This document shows positions 15,301-22,940 of a stretch of 64,000 nt of DNA, one piece after another. Source of the stretch: CAVVST01 sp963750995 (GTDB lineage: Bacteria; Acidobacteriota; Vicinamibacteria; Vicinamibacterales; UBA2999). The notes under the pieces were generated by a model. The model ran no database searches. It was not told the origin of the DNA and worked only from the letters and a program-made list of their open reading frames with translations. A program made the position numbers and the translations under genes. Location of the stretch: NCBI GenBank assembly GCA_963750995.1, contig CAVVST010000002.1, forward strand, positions 496,001-560,000, in the 5' to 3' direction. Position 1 is the first letter of the stretch, and each line of letters starts with the position of its first letter.

Positions 15301-15350
15301 GGATCGAGTGACCCACACGCTGGGGCCCCACCAGTCGACCGCGCCGGTGC

Positions 15351-16931
15351 TTACGCCGAGCGAGTAAGCGGCACCGGCTCCGCGGCGGGACGAACCTTGC
15401 CGCGCAGGAACCGCCACCCCACAATCACCGACGTCAGGCTGAGCGCGAGGCCGCCAAGGCTCAGCGCGATGATCAGCGGGTACCAGAGCCACGGGGTCTG
15501 GTACAAGCCCGGAAAATCGAGACTGTGGAGTCCCTGGTACAACCAGCGCTCGGCGCGGCTGCTGCGCGATTCGCTCTGCACGAGCGAACCATCTGCCGCA
15601 TAGAGATACAGCCAGGTCTGGTCGGCGTCGTCAAACTTCGCCCTCAGCGCCGGCAGGCGCAGTCCCCCGGTCCGCTGGTAGTAGTAGTTGTCCACGTCGG
15701 TGAGCCACGTCAGCTCGATCGGCTCCATCCCGGGCATGGCGGCGCGGGCCGCCACCGCCAATTCGTCCTGGGTGAACCCGTTTTCCTTCACGCGCGGCGT
15801 ATCGCCGTCCGCGGTGACCAGCACACGAGCCAGCGTCGCCCCGGGCTCCACATACCTTGCCGTGTCCTGGTGGGCGCGGTTCGAAAGATCGGCGCGCGCG
15901 TAGGCCGCATAGTACGGTTCGCCCATGAACTGCAGCAGTTCCACTTCCTTTGGCTGGAACTGCTTCTGGAATTCCGCAACCGCCGCGCCCGGCGGCACGG
16001 TAAACGACGCGAGGTCGATGCCGTCCCCGCGAATCGCGCGCACCTGCCCGCCCGTCGGTCCGCCCTGGTCGAACCAGTTGAACGGCGTCATCGTCAGCAG
16101 GCCGCTGAACGTCCACGTGAACGTGAAAACGCCAAACAGCAGACCGGCATAGTGATGCCACTGCAGCCAGCCCACATAAGGGCTCATCGAGGTTCCCCTC
16201 ATGAACCGGCGTGAGGCGGAGAAACGGTAGACGCCGATGACGATCCCGAGGATGCAGAGAAAGCACCCGACGACCGAGCCGTAGACGACAAGATTGTTCC
16301 AGAGCGGTCCGCGTTGTGCGCGAAGGGGTGTGAAGTAGAACCAGTGCATCACCGGGCCCAGGTAGCCCCAGAACCGGCTCGAGCGATCAGTCTTCTGGAC
16401 GATCTCGCCGGTCGCTTCGGAGATGTAGAGTTCGGTGCCCGCCCCGTCGCCAAGACCGATGTGGTGGAGCACTCCGCTGGTACCGAACCGGTTGTTGATC
16501 GTCCACTGGTCGGGCTGCTCGAGCCCTTCCAGGTAGCGCGCGGATCCGCTGTGCTCGGGGAACGCCGCCGCCGCAATGCTGAGCGCAGTGTCACGGTCCA
16601 CCACGTCGACAAAGCTCCCGTCGTCGGCAAACACCGTGGACGAACCGGCGTCCACGAAGAACCGGTAAGCCGGCCGGCCCCGGAACGAGGTGAGCAGCGC
16701 GCGGCGCGGTGCCTCGCCGAACCCGGCCGCCTCGAGCGCCTGCGCCGGCGTGACGCGGATCCCCGCGGTGTCGATCGCGGACATGCGCGCCAGCCGCTCC
16801 TCGGGCGAATACTCGGGCATCCGCTTGTAGACCATCACGATGCCGGACGCGAACCAAACGACGAAGATGAGGCAGAACGCGAGGCCGACGTAGCGGTGCA
16901 CGAATATCAATGCGCCGATGACACGCTTCAT
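15351..16931 (-). CDS. PepSY-associated transmembrane protein
   Basis: A 526-residue membrane protein of the PepSY-TM family. The first helix follows MKRVIGALIFVHRYVG with the conserved His. A periplasmic PepSY-like domain comes next, then two helices around residues 210-285 (VVGCFLCILGIVIGVYRF and GLLFGVFTFTWTFSGLL, with a WHHYAG His pair between them). A second PepSY-like domain and a final helix (YPLIIALSLGGLALSLTSV) complete it. The paired membrane histidines suggest haem binding and ferric-reductase or electron-transfer activity at the inner membrane, as proposed for relatives. It lies four bases downstream of the MBL-fold gene on the same strand, so the two are probably co-transcribed. 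Confidence 0.85.
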   Translation of the reverse strand: MKRVIGALIFVHRYVGLAFCLIFVVWFASGIVMVYKRMPEYSPEERLARMSAIDTAGIRVTPAQALEAAGFGEAPRRALLTSFRGRPAYRFFVDAGSSTVFADDGSFVDVVDRDTALSIAAAAFPEHSGSARYLEGLEQPDQWTINNRFGTSGVLHHIGLGDGAGTELYISEATGEIVQKTDRSSRFWGYLGPVMHWFYFTPLRAQRGPLWNNLVVYGSVVGCFLCILGIVIGVYRFSASRRFMRGTSMSPYVGWLQWHHYAGLLFGVFTFTWTFSGLLTMTPFNWFDQGGPTGGQVRAIRGDGIDLASFTVPPGAAVAEFQKQFQPKEVELLQFMGEPYYAAYARADLSNRAHQDTARYVEPGATLARVLVTADGDTPRVKENGFTQDELAVAARAAMPGMEPIELTWLTDVDNYYYQRTGGLRLPALRAKFDDADQTWLYLYAADGSLVQSESRSSRAERWLYQGLHSLDFPGLYQTPWLWYPLIIALSLGGLALSLTSVIVGWRFLRGKVRPAAEPVPLTRSA

Positions 16932-16935
16932 CTGT

Positions 16936-17706
16936 CTACTCGTTTCCGCGGGCGAAGGCGGTCAAGGGCGCCAGCCCGCTTGTCGTGCCTGAATGCGACG
17001 GAATAATTACTCTGACGTTGGCGCCGTCGCTGACGAGCCGTTGTTCGAGGCTGACAAGCGACGACCGGTTGTCCGCCTGGCTGTCACTGAAGATCCAGGG
17101 TGATCCCTGCAATCGCCCGTCGCTGGCGACGTCGGCCGAGTCGCCGATGAACAGCGCGCCGTTGACGAAATAGGCGGCGCTCCCGGCTGTGTGCCCCGGC
17201 ACGCCGTAGACGCGCACCGGAAGCGTATCCAGCATCACGACCTCGCCGTCGTGCAGCACCTGGTCAACGGTCACACCGGTCGGGCTGACCGGAAACAGGC
17301 GCGGGACCGGCCCCTTCGCGCCGGCGCGCCCCTCGACGAGCGGAACTTCGGCTTCGAGCGCCATCACGCGTGCCCGCGGGAACTGGCCAAGCGCGCCGAT
17401 GTGATCAGGATGGCCGTGCGTGACAAGAATCGCCGCCACCGAGTCGGGTTGCAGCTTTCGGCGAGCCAGCTCGCGTTTGATGACTTCGCCGCTCGCGTCC
17501 TGCCCGGTGTCGACCAGGGCCACCTGGCGATCGTTGATGGGAATGACACCGACGGCCGTGAAGCCGTCCTCGATGATGCGCATGCCGCTGAATTCCTGTC
17601 CGTCCACGATCGGCTGCCGGCCCATGAACGTGACGGCCAGGACCGCGGCGGCCGCAAGGACCACGACCAGGACCACGGCCGCGACGACCTTCAGGACGCG
17701 TTTCAT
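16936..17706 (-). CDS. Membrane-anchored or exported MBL-fold metallohydrolase
   Basis: A 256-residue metallo-beta-lactamase-fold protein. The first 28 residues form a signal or anchor (MKRVLKVVAAVVLVVVLAAA). The zinc motif THGHPDHIG (HxHxDH), the later His in GVPGHTAGSA, the bridging Asp in FIGDSADV and the last His in IIPSHSG are all present. Such enzymes hydrolyse a range of thioester, lactone or phosphoester substrates; nothing indicates which. It is followed closely by the PepSY protein and preceded, after six bases, by the aldo/keto reductase, all on the same strand, forming a five-gene run from 19753. Confidence 0.87.
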   Translation of the reverse strand: MKRVLKVVAAVVLVVVLAAAAVLAVTFMGRQPIVDGQEFSGMRIIEDGFTAVGVIPINDRQVALVDTGQDASGEVIKRELARRKLQPDSVAAILVTHGHPDHIGALGQFPRARVMALEAEVPLVEGRAGAKGPVPRLFPVSPTGVTVDQVLHDGEVVMLDTLPVRVYGVPGHTAGSAAYFVNGALFIGDSADVASDGRLQGSPWIFSDSQADNRSSLVSLEQRLVSDGANVRVIIPSHSGTTSGLAPLTAFARGNE

Positions 17707-17712
17707 CGGCCC

Positions 17713-18525
17713 CTACTCTACCCCCATTGCCAGCCGTGCGACATACGCACGCTCGTCCGCTCCAAACCAGGGCGGCGAACCGGCGGCGGCGTTGGCGCGC
17801 ATGTGGGTGGCGCTCGACGTCGCGGGGATGACCACGTGACAGCGGGGGTCGCTCAGGATCCATTTCAGCAGTGCTTGCGGCCACGATGTCACGCCAAACT
17901 GCCGAAGAGGCTTCAGCGCGCCGCGTGCCACTTCCCGCCGGGCGAGGCGCCCCTGTCCCAGCGGACGCATGACGATCACGCCGATGCCGAGGTCGGCCGC
18001 CGACGGCAGGATCTCGGACTCGATCGCGCGCTCGGCCGGGTTGTACGGCACCTGGATCGCGCCTACCCGGCGATCGGCCATCAGCCGGCGCAACTCGGAA
18101 AACGCCGACGCGGCGTAGTGCGTCAGTCCGACGACGCCGACGAGGCCACGCGCCTGGAGATCGGTCAGCTCGGCAATGCGGCGCGACGCCGCGACCAGGT
18201 TATGAATCTGGTAAACGTCGACGCGCCCGCCGAAGAAGCGCAGCGCCGCTTTCACCTGTCGCGAGGCTTCCTCGTCATCATCTGCCCAGACCTTGGTCGC
18301 CACGAGTGCGTCCTGGCGCCGGTGTTCAAGCGTGCGCCCCAGCACGCGTTCGGCCTCGCCGTACATCGGCGACGAATCGAAGAAGTTCGCGCCGGCGGCG
18401 AGCGCGGCGTCGGTCACCGCCTGACGCGTGGCCGCGTCGGCCCCCCGGACGTCGTAGGTCTGCCACGTGCCCATGCCGATCACCGGCACGGTCAGCCCAG
18501 AACGGCCAAACGCGCGGCGCTCCAT
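17713..18525 (-). CDS. Aldo/keto reductase
   Basis: A 270-residue NADPH-dependent oxidoreductase of the aldo/keto reductase superfamily. Visible features are MERRAFGRSGLTVPVIGMGT at the N-terminus, the Asp-Tyr pair in FFDSSPMYGEAERVLG, the Lys in VATKVW and a catalytic-His-like position in VYQIHNL. The C-terminal block RCHVVIPATSSATHMRANAA binds the NADPH phosphate. It likely reduces or oxidises a small carbonyl compound in the cytoplasm. Its ATG shares one base with the stop of the endonuclease/phosphatase gene (TAATG), so the two are translationally coupled. Confidence 0.92.
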   Translation of the reverse strand: MERRAFGRSGLTVPVIGMGTWQTYDVRGADAATRQAVTDAALAAGANFFDSSPMYGEAERVLGRTLEHRRQDALVATKVWADDDEEASRQVKAALRFFGGRVDVYQIHNLVAASRRIAELTDLQARGLVGVVGLTHYAASAFSELRRLMADRRVGAIQVPYNPAERAIESEILPSAADLGIGVIVMRPLGQGRLARREVARGALKPLRQFGVTSWPQALLKWILSDPRCHVVIPATSSATHMRANAAAGSPPWFGADERAYVARLAMGVE

Positions 18526-19268
18526 TACACCGTCAGCTCAGCGAAGAATGGAAAGTGATCGGAGGCCGCGGGCGCCGGCGGCGCCGTTCTCACCTCGCAC
18601 GTCCTGACCTGCGCCACGTAACCGCCGGGGACGAAGAGGTAATCAAGTCGCGCATGGGGATCCCAGGTCGGGAAGGTGGAGCCGACGATATCCGGCTGGA
18701 GATGGCGGAACGCGTCAATGTAGCCGGCGTCAAGGATGGTCTGTATCGTACGCCACCGAATCCGCCCCCCGCTCAACCAGACGAGCGCACGCAAGCGGTG
18801 CGGTAGCTTCCGGAAGTCGAGCAGTTCCCCGGGAGCGAGCGTATTAAAGTCGCCGATCAGCACATGCGGACCAGGCTGCCGCCGCGCAATCGCCGCCAGC
18901 AACGCCCGCAGTTCGTACACGCGCCGTCGCTCCGTCCACGCCGCATGGACCGCGCTGAGATGCACGCCGAATGCGCGCCACTCACACCCGTCCGGGACCA
19001 GCTCGAGATAGGCATGCCGCGAAAAACGCGGCTTGTGCCATTCCGCGTGAACGAGGGGTCTCCGGCTCATGAAGCCGAGCGATTCCCCCGCCCGTGAACC
19101 CCACTGCGCCATGCCGGTGGCCTGCGCCACTCGCTCCACGACCCCCGGCTTCGTCGCTTCCTGAAGGATGACGAGGTCCGGCGCCGCCGCGGAGATCACG
19201 GTCGTGAGCGCCTGCTCACGGCCGGCGCCGCCGTAGCGGATGTTGTACGACAGGAGCCGCAGTATCAC
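18525..19268 (-). CDS. Endonuclease/exonuclease/phosphatase family protein
   Basis: A 247-residue EEP-superfamily hydrolase. It shows LLSYNIRYGG (metal-binding Asn), VILQEATK (Glu), FGVHLSAVH (catalytic His region), LIGDFNTL (Asp-Asn pair), the Asp in WDPHARLDYLFV and the final SDHFPFFAEL (Asp-His). All active-site positions are present, so it should be a Mg2+-dependent phosphodiesterase or phosphatase acting on nucleic acid, lipid or phospho-sugar. No signal peptide is visible. Start and stop overlap both neighbours by one to four bases. Confidence 0.92.
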   Translation of the reverse strand: MILRLLSYNIRYGGAGREQALTTVISAAAPDLVILQEATKPGVVERVAQATGMAQWGSRAGESLGFMSRRPLVHAEWHKPRFSRHAYLELVPDGCEWRAFGVHLSAVHAAWTERRRVYELRALLAAIARRQPGPHVLIGDFNTLAPGELLDFRKLPHRLRALVWLSGGRIRWRTIQTILDAGYIDAFRHLQPDIVGSTFPTWDPHARLDYLFVPGGYVAQVRTCEVRTAPPAPAASDHFPFFAELTV

Positions 19269-19753
19269 TCGCCAGTTTTCTCGATCAGCGTCAGGAACGG
19301 CTGGTCGAGCAGCCCCCCGCGGAACTGAAGCACCAGCTCGCGTGAGGCCTGGATGTTCACCGGCCGCCCGGTCATGACCATGAGCGTCTCACGTAACGGG
19401 ATGAGCCCGGGAGCGATGTCGGGGTCTTCTGCCGACACCGGCCGGGAGTGCACGCCCGGCACGAAAAAGCCGGTGACCTTGAACAGGCCGATGACCGCAT
19501 CGCCGACAAGCGTGAGATCCAGGTCGCTCGTCCCCGGACCATCGGCGTCGAAAGGCGCGCCGTCGCGCCACCGCGAACCGGTGACCGCGCTGCCGCGCAG
19601 GATCACACGCGTCCCTTCGGGAATTTCCTCGCGAATTGTCCGGCAGAACTCCTCGAACCGCTCCTCGCTGCCGCCGAAGGCCAGGCGAATGACGTTCTGC
19701 CGCTTCTCGCCCTCGGGGAGACCTCCTTGCACCGTCTCGTCGGTCTTGTGCAT
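19265..19753 (-). CDS. Nucleotidyltransferase-fold protein
   Basis: A 162-residue protein with an ILRGSAVTGSRWRDG then TSDLDLTLVGDAVIGLF sequence, matching the G-S-x(n)-D-x-D core of the polymerase-beta nucleotidyltransferase superfamily (the Asp pair binds metal). The rest (FRTIREEIPEGTRV before, LRETLMVMTGRPVNIQA after) gives the expected alpha/beta surroundings. It overlaps the EEP phosphatase start (ATGA), so a nucleotide-transfer enzyme and a phosphodiesterase are made together; they may add and remove the same nucleotidyl group, which is inference. Family membership beyond the fold was not recognised. Confidence 0.7.
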   Translation of the reverse strand: MHKTDETVQGGLPEGEKRQNVIRLAFGGSEERFEEFCRTIREEIPEGTRVILRGSAVTGSRWRDGAPFDADGPGTSDLDLTLVGDAVIGLFKVTGFFVPGVHSRPVSAEDPDIAPGLIPLRETLMVMTGRPVNIQASRELVLQFRGGLLDQPFLTLIEKTGE

Positions 19754-19796
19754 ACCGTGTTGAATTATCGGATCTCGGCCGTCGTAATCCGGTCAA

Positions 19797-20323
19797 GTGC
19801 GCCTCGTCGTCGCTGCGGTCGCCGCGGTTGCAGCACTCGCCCCTCTTTCGATCATCGCCGTCGCCGACACCGGGCTACCTCATGCGGAGCTCGAGGAGGC
19901 CCCGCTGCTGCGCCTCTCCGGTGATGTGGACAGCAACAGCCCGGCCATCTGGGACCGGGTGGCGGACCGGAACACGCTGTTCGTGATGACGTCATTCGCC
20001 GGCAGACCCAGCACCGCGTCGGGCCGAAACTTCGCGCAACTGAACGGCCAGCCGAAGTCGGTGATTTCCGCGTCCAGATCGGCGCCAACGGACGTGATCG
20101 CTATTGCTCTTATTCGCTGTACCTCCGTGAATCGTCGGGCCAGGGCGTGGGCGTGGCGCGCCTCGCATGGGCGGATCGCGACGATCCGCGCGGAAAAATC
20201 ATGGTGTGGCGAAACGGAACCGCGCGAAAAACGAGAATTGCGATCAAGAACAAAGATAGCGGCGAATGGGCGCGGTTCTTCATGCAGGGCAGCTCCCGCC
20301 ACTTCATCCGGTTCTCAAAGTAG
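19797..20323 (+). pseudogene. Broken exported protein gene, probable internal deletion
   Basis: A GTG start is followed by a signal peptide (VVAAVAAVAALAPLSIIAVA) and the readable segment LRLSGDVDSNSPAIWD to TSFAGRPSTASGRNFAQLNG. From about 20057 the sensible reading moves to another frame (VGDFRVQIGANGRDRY, then QGVGVARLAWADRDDPRGKI) and ends at TAG 20321-20323. I recall related proteins of roughly 400 residues in which the DSNSPA part and the GDF..VARLAWADRDD part are separated by a long middle section. The join at about 20045-20062 therefore looks like a lost middle plus frameshift, rather than a single-base error. Function unknown. Confidence 0.5.
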
Positions 20324-20367
20324 GTCGCCATTCCCAAACCGGCCCGTTTTTGTGTAAGCTCAGCGCA

Positions 20368-20739
20368 ATGGCGTTCATCATCACAGACCCCTGTATCGGT
20401 ACGAAGGACGCGGCGTGCGTGGACGTATGCCCGGTGGACTGCATTCATCCGCGGAAGGATGAAGCGGAGTTCGCGACGACCACCATGCTGTACATTCACC
20501 CGGAAGAGTGCATCGATTGTGGCGCTTGCGTGCCGGCGTGCCCGGTCGCGGCCATCTACGACAGCCCGGAATCGACGCCCCCGACTCAGAAGGACCTGGT
20601 CGAAGCCAACTCGGTGTATCGCGCGGGCGACGAGGCGGCCGTGGCGGCCGCCGAAGCGATCGTCCAGGCGCACGTGGCGGCGCACGCCGATTTGATGGCA
20701 GTGGAGCCGGCCGAACGGGCCGCCGCACACGCGAAGTAA
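20368..20739 (+). CDS. 7Fe ferredoxin
   Basis: A 123-residue bacterial ferredoxin. Cluster motifs are CIGTKDAACVDVCPVDC (three plus one Cys, with the widened first gap typical of the 3Fe-4S site) and CIDCGACVPACPVAAIYD (4Fe-4S), as in the FdxA/Azotobacter ferredoxin I type. The C-terminal 60 residues form an Ala-rich helical extension. It is a cytoplasmic low-potential electron carrier; no partner enzyme is adjacent. The ATG at 20368 was chosen because MAFIITDPC is the standard N-terminus. The gene converges on the UbiB-like gene across a hairpin (20743-20794). Confidence 0.93.
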   Translation: MAFIITDPCIGTKDAACVDVCPVDCIHPRKDEAEFATTTMLYIHPEECIDCGACVPACPVAAIYDSPESTPPTQKDLVEANSVYRAGDEAAVAAAEAIVQAHVAAHADLMAVEPAERAAAHAK

Positions 20740-20742
20740 ATC

Positions 20743-20794
20743 CAACTCCCAAACTCCAGCCGCCAATGTTGGGGTTCTTGGAAGTTGGGAGTTG
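20743..20794. terminator. Bidirectional hairpin between convergent genes, CCCAACTCCCAA family
   Basis: CAACTCCCAA (20743-20752) pairs perfectly with TTGGGAGTTG (20785-20794), and inner bases add partial pairing. The structure fills the whole gap between the ferredoxin stop and the UbiB-like stop, where a terminator is expected for both. There is no long T-run, so its efficiency is uncertain. Confidence 0.5.
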
Positions 20795-20797
20795 AGA

Positions 20798-22441
20798 TTA
20801 TCTGACTCGCCGTACGTCGCCGGCGAGGATCGTCCAGGCCATCCAGAGTCCGCCGCCGACGGCGGCCAGGAACAGCACCATCGCCAGTCCCGGGTAGCCG
20901 AAGATCGTAAACTCCGTGCGCACCTGCATCAGCATGGCGGCGCCGACGATCAGCGCCGCCAGCACCAGCCCCAGCGCTATCCGGTTCGCCACCTTCTGCA
21001 GCCCTTCGATGATCGAGCCGTGATCGATCACTTCGACCTTGAGGCGCAGGTCGTTGCACGCTAGCGCATCGAGAATCCGGTTGACCCGCCCCGGGAGCCG
21101 TTCGGCGAACTCGCGCACTTCGAGCGCCGACGACCACAGGTGCGCGGGCGTCGCCGCCTTCCACATCCGCCGCCGCATCAGCGAGGTCGCGCTGTCGCGC
21201 ATCGACGCGTTCACGTCGAAGTCGGGATCGAGCACGCGGCCGATTTCGTCGAGGTTCAGCAGCGCCTTGCCGAGCAGCGCCATGTCGGGCGACATCTTCA
21301 GCCCGTGCTGGCTGCCGCTGCGGAACACCTCGAGCATTACGCGCCCGACGTTGATCTGCTTGAGCGCGACACCCTGGTAGCGGCTGACCAGGTTCACGAC
21401 CTCGCGTCGCATCGCCGCCTCGTCGAAGTCCTCGCGGCGTTCGCTCAGGGCAATGGCCACGCTGGCCGCTTCGTCGCCGCGGCCTTCGCTGATCGCCAGC
21501 ATCATCTTGAACAGCTGTTCCTGCGCGACGGTTGACAGGCGGCCGACCATGCCGAGGTCGACGAGCGCCAGGCGGTGGTCCGGGGTCAGCAGCACGTTGC
21601 CGGGATGCGGGTCGGCATGGAACACGCCGTCGACGAGAATCTGCTGCAGGTAAGCGCGGAACAACTCATCGGCCAGCGCGCTGCCGTCCACTTCGGTGCG
21701 CTCGACCGGACTGACGGCCGTAATCTTGATCCCTTCGACGTGGTCCATCGTCAGGACGCGCGCGGTGGTGTAGTTCTCCACCGGCATCGGGACGACGATG
21801 AGCTCGAAATCCCGCAGCTGGTTGGCGAGGGTGACGAGGTTCTGTGCCTCTTCGCGGTAGTCCAGTTCCGAAATCAGCGAGCGGCGGAATTCCTGGAGGA
21901 GGCGGCCGGCGTCCACGTTCCGCGAGGCGCCGCTGAAACGGTCGAACAGAGCGGCCAGTTCCTCCAGCGCGTCGAGATCCTTCTTCACCCGCTCCTGGAT
22001 GCCCGGGCGCTGCACTTTGATCGCGACGGCACGTCCGCCGCGGAGCACCGCGCGATGCACCTGGCCGAGCGAGGCGGCGGCAATCGGCGCCTGCTCGAAT
22101 TCGACAAATGCCTTTGAGACGCGAACGCCCAGTTCCTCCTCGATGATCCGTTCGACATCGGCGTAGGGAAACGGCTCGAGGTCGTCCTGCAGCCGCGCGA
22201 GCGCATCAAGGTAGGGTTGCGGCAGCAGGTCGGCGCGCGTCGAGAGCAGCTGGCCGAGCTTGATGAACGTCGGTCCGAGCGCCTCGAGATCGCGGGCAAA
22301 GGTCTCGGCGCGCGACACGGTCCCACGACTGTGGTTATCCACCGGCTCGAGCCCGGCGTGCGCGACGAAGTCGGCGCGGCCGTACTTGGCGACGAAGACC
22401 GCGAGATCCCTGTATCGGCTGAGTCGTTCGGCGAGGGCCAT
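20798..22441 (-). CDS. UbiB/AarF/ABC1-type atypical kinase
   Basis: A 547-residue membrane-associated protein kinase-like ATPase. N-terminal ABC1 blocks include LGPTFIKLGQLLSTRADLLP (the KxGQ region) and AAASLGQVHRA (the Ala-rich loop replacing the Gly loop). The nucleotide-binding Lys is in VAIKVQRPG, FHADPHPGNVLL is the catalytic loop and LVDLGMVGR supplies the metal Asp. Two C-terminal hydrophobic segments (IALGLVLAALIVGAAML and PGLAMVLFLAAVGGGLWMAW) anchor it in the membrane. Relatives support ubiquinone or other isoprenoid lipid metabolism. No quinone genes are adjacent. GTG at 22447 is an alternative start. Confidence 0.93.
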   Translation of the reverse strand: MALAERLSRYRDLAVFVAKYGRADFVAHAGLEPVDNHSRGTVSRAETFARDLEALGPTFIKLGQLLSTRADLLPQPYLDALARLQDDLEPFPYADVERIIEEELGVRVSKAFVEFEQAPIAAASLGQVHRAVLRGGRAVAIKVQRPGIQERVKKDLDALEELAALFDRFSGASRNVDAGRLLQEFRRSLISELDYREEAQNLVTLANQLRDFELIVVPMPVENYTTARVLTMDHVEGIKITAVSPVERTEVDGSALADELFRAYLQQILVDGVFHADPHPGNVLLTPDHRLALVDLGMVGRLSTVAQEQLFKMMLAISEGRGDEAASVAIALSERREDFDEAAMRREVVNLVSRYQGVALKQINVGRVMLEVFRSGSQHGLKMSPDMALLGKALLNLDEIGRVLDPDFDVNASMRDSATSLMRRRMWKAATPAHLWSSALEVREFAERLPGRVNRILDALACNDLRLKVEVIDHGSIIEGLQKVANRIALGLVLAALIVGAAMLMQVRTEFTIFGYPGLAMVLFLAAVGGGLWMAWTILAGDVRRVR

Positions 22442-22502
22442 CGACACTACGCCTGAGCAACTGATGTGCCGCGCGAAACGGTCGAGCCGCCCGCCCGAGG
22501 TT

Positions 22503-22575
22503 GGGGTCAGACTTGGGGTCAGACCAAGGGTCAGACCGTTGGTCTGACCCTTGGTCTGACCCCAAGTCTGACCCC
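22503..22575. repeat. Perfect 35-bp inverted repeat of GGGGTCAGACC words
   Basis: The arm 22503-22537 is the exact reverse complement of 22541-22575, with a 3-base loop (GTT). Each arm is built from three GGTCAGAC words joined by TTGG or CAAG. A related palindrome lies at 51369-51421. The element sits between two divergent gene starts, so it is not a simple terminator. It resembles REP-type mobile palindromes. Confidence 0.85.
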
Positions 22576-22596
22576 GCGCGGTGGTAAGCTCGATTC

Positions 22597-22683
22597 ATGA
22601 CCGACGACCGGCGCGATCCTGAACGAGACGATCGGCTGTACGTCGGCTGGCGCCGTGTGCTGGGGAGAAAGGCGCGCGCGTAA
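22597..22683 (+). CDS. Possible 28-residue small protein
   Basis: An ATG at 22597 opens a short highly charged reading frame (MTDDRRDPERDDRLYVGWRR and so on) that stops with TAA directly before the GTG of the next gene. The zero-base spacing suggests translational coupling, either as a leader or as a small protein. No family was recognised and the length makes this weak. Confidence 0.3.
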   Translation: MTDDRRDPERDDRLYVGWRRVLGRKARA

Positions 22684-22938
22684 GTGGCGCGCGGCTGGGA
22701 AAGCAAGGCGATCGAGTCGCAGCAGGAATCGGCGGCCGATGCGAAGCGGAATCCGCCGACGGTGACCCCGATCGACGCCAGCCGCCAGGCCGCGCGCGAC
22801 ACGCTGATGCTGGCACGCACCCGCGCGCTGGCCGACCTCCAGTCGGCGTGCGCCGCGGCGCACCGGGCGATGCTCGAACAGGCCATCGCCGATCTCGATC
22901 AGCGCCTGGCTGAGCTGAAGAAACCCTCCACCGAATAG
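22684..22938 (+). CDS. Small coiled-coil hypothetical protein
   Basis: Eighty-four residues from a GTG immediately after a stop codon, with GGAGAAAGG about 12 bases upstream. It begins MARGWESKAIESQQESAA; from residue 30 on it is almost entirely helical and charged (ARDTLMLARTRALADLQSAC, MLEQAIADLDQRLAELKKP), so it is a coiled coil. Cytoplasmic, function unknown. It converges on addA with a two-base gap. Confidence 0.6.
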   Translation: MARGWESKAIESQQESAADAKRNPPTVTPIDASRQAARDTLMLARTRALADLQSACAAAHRAMLEQAIADLDQRLAELKKPSTE

Positions 22939-22940
22939 TT

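Noticed and set aside
22503..22575. A CRISPR array, because of repeated GGTCAGACC words.
   Set aside because: Repeats are about 9-13 bases with spacers of only a few bases, arranged as one palindrome; no cas genes are present.
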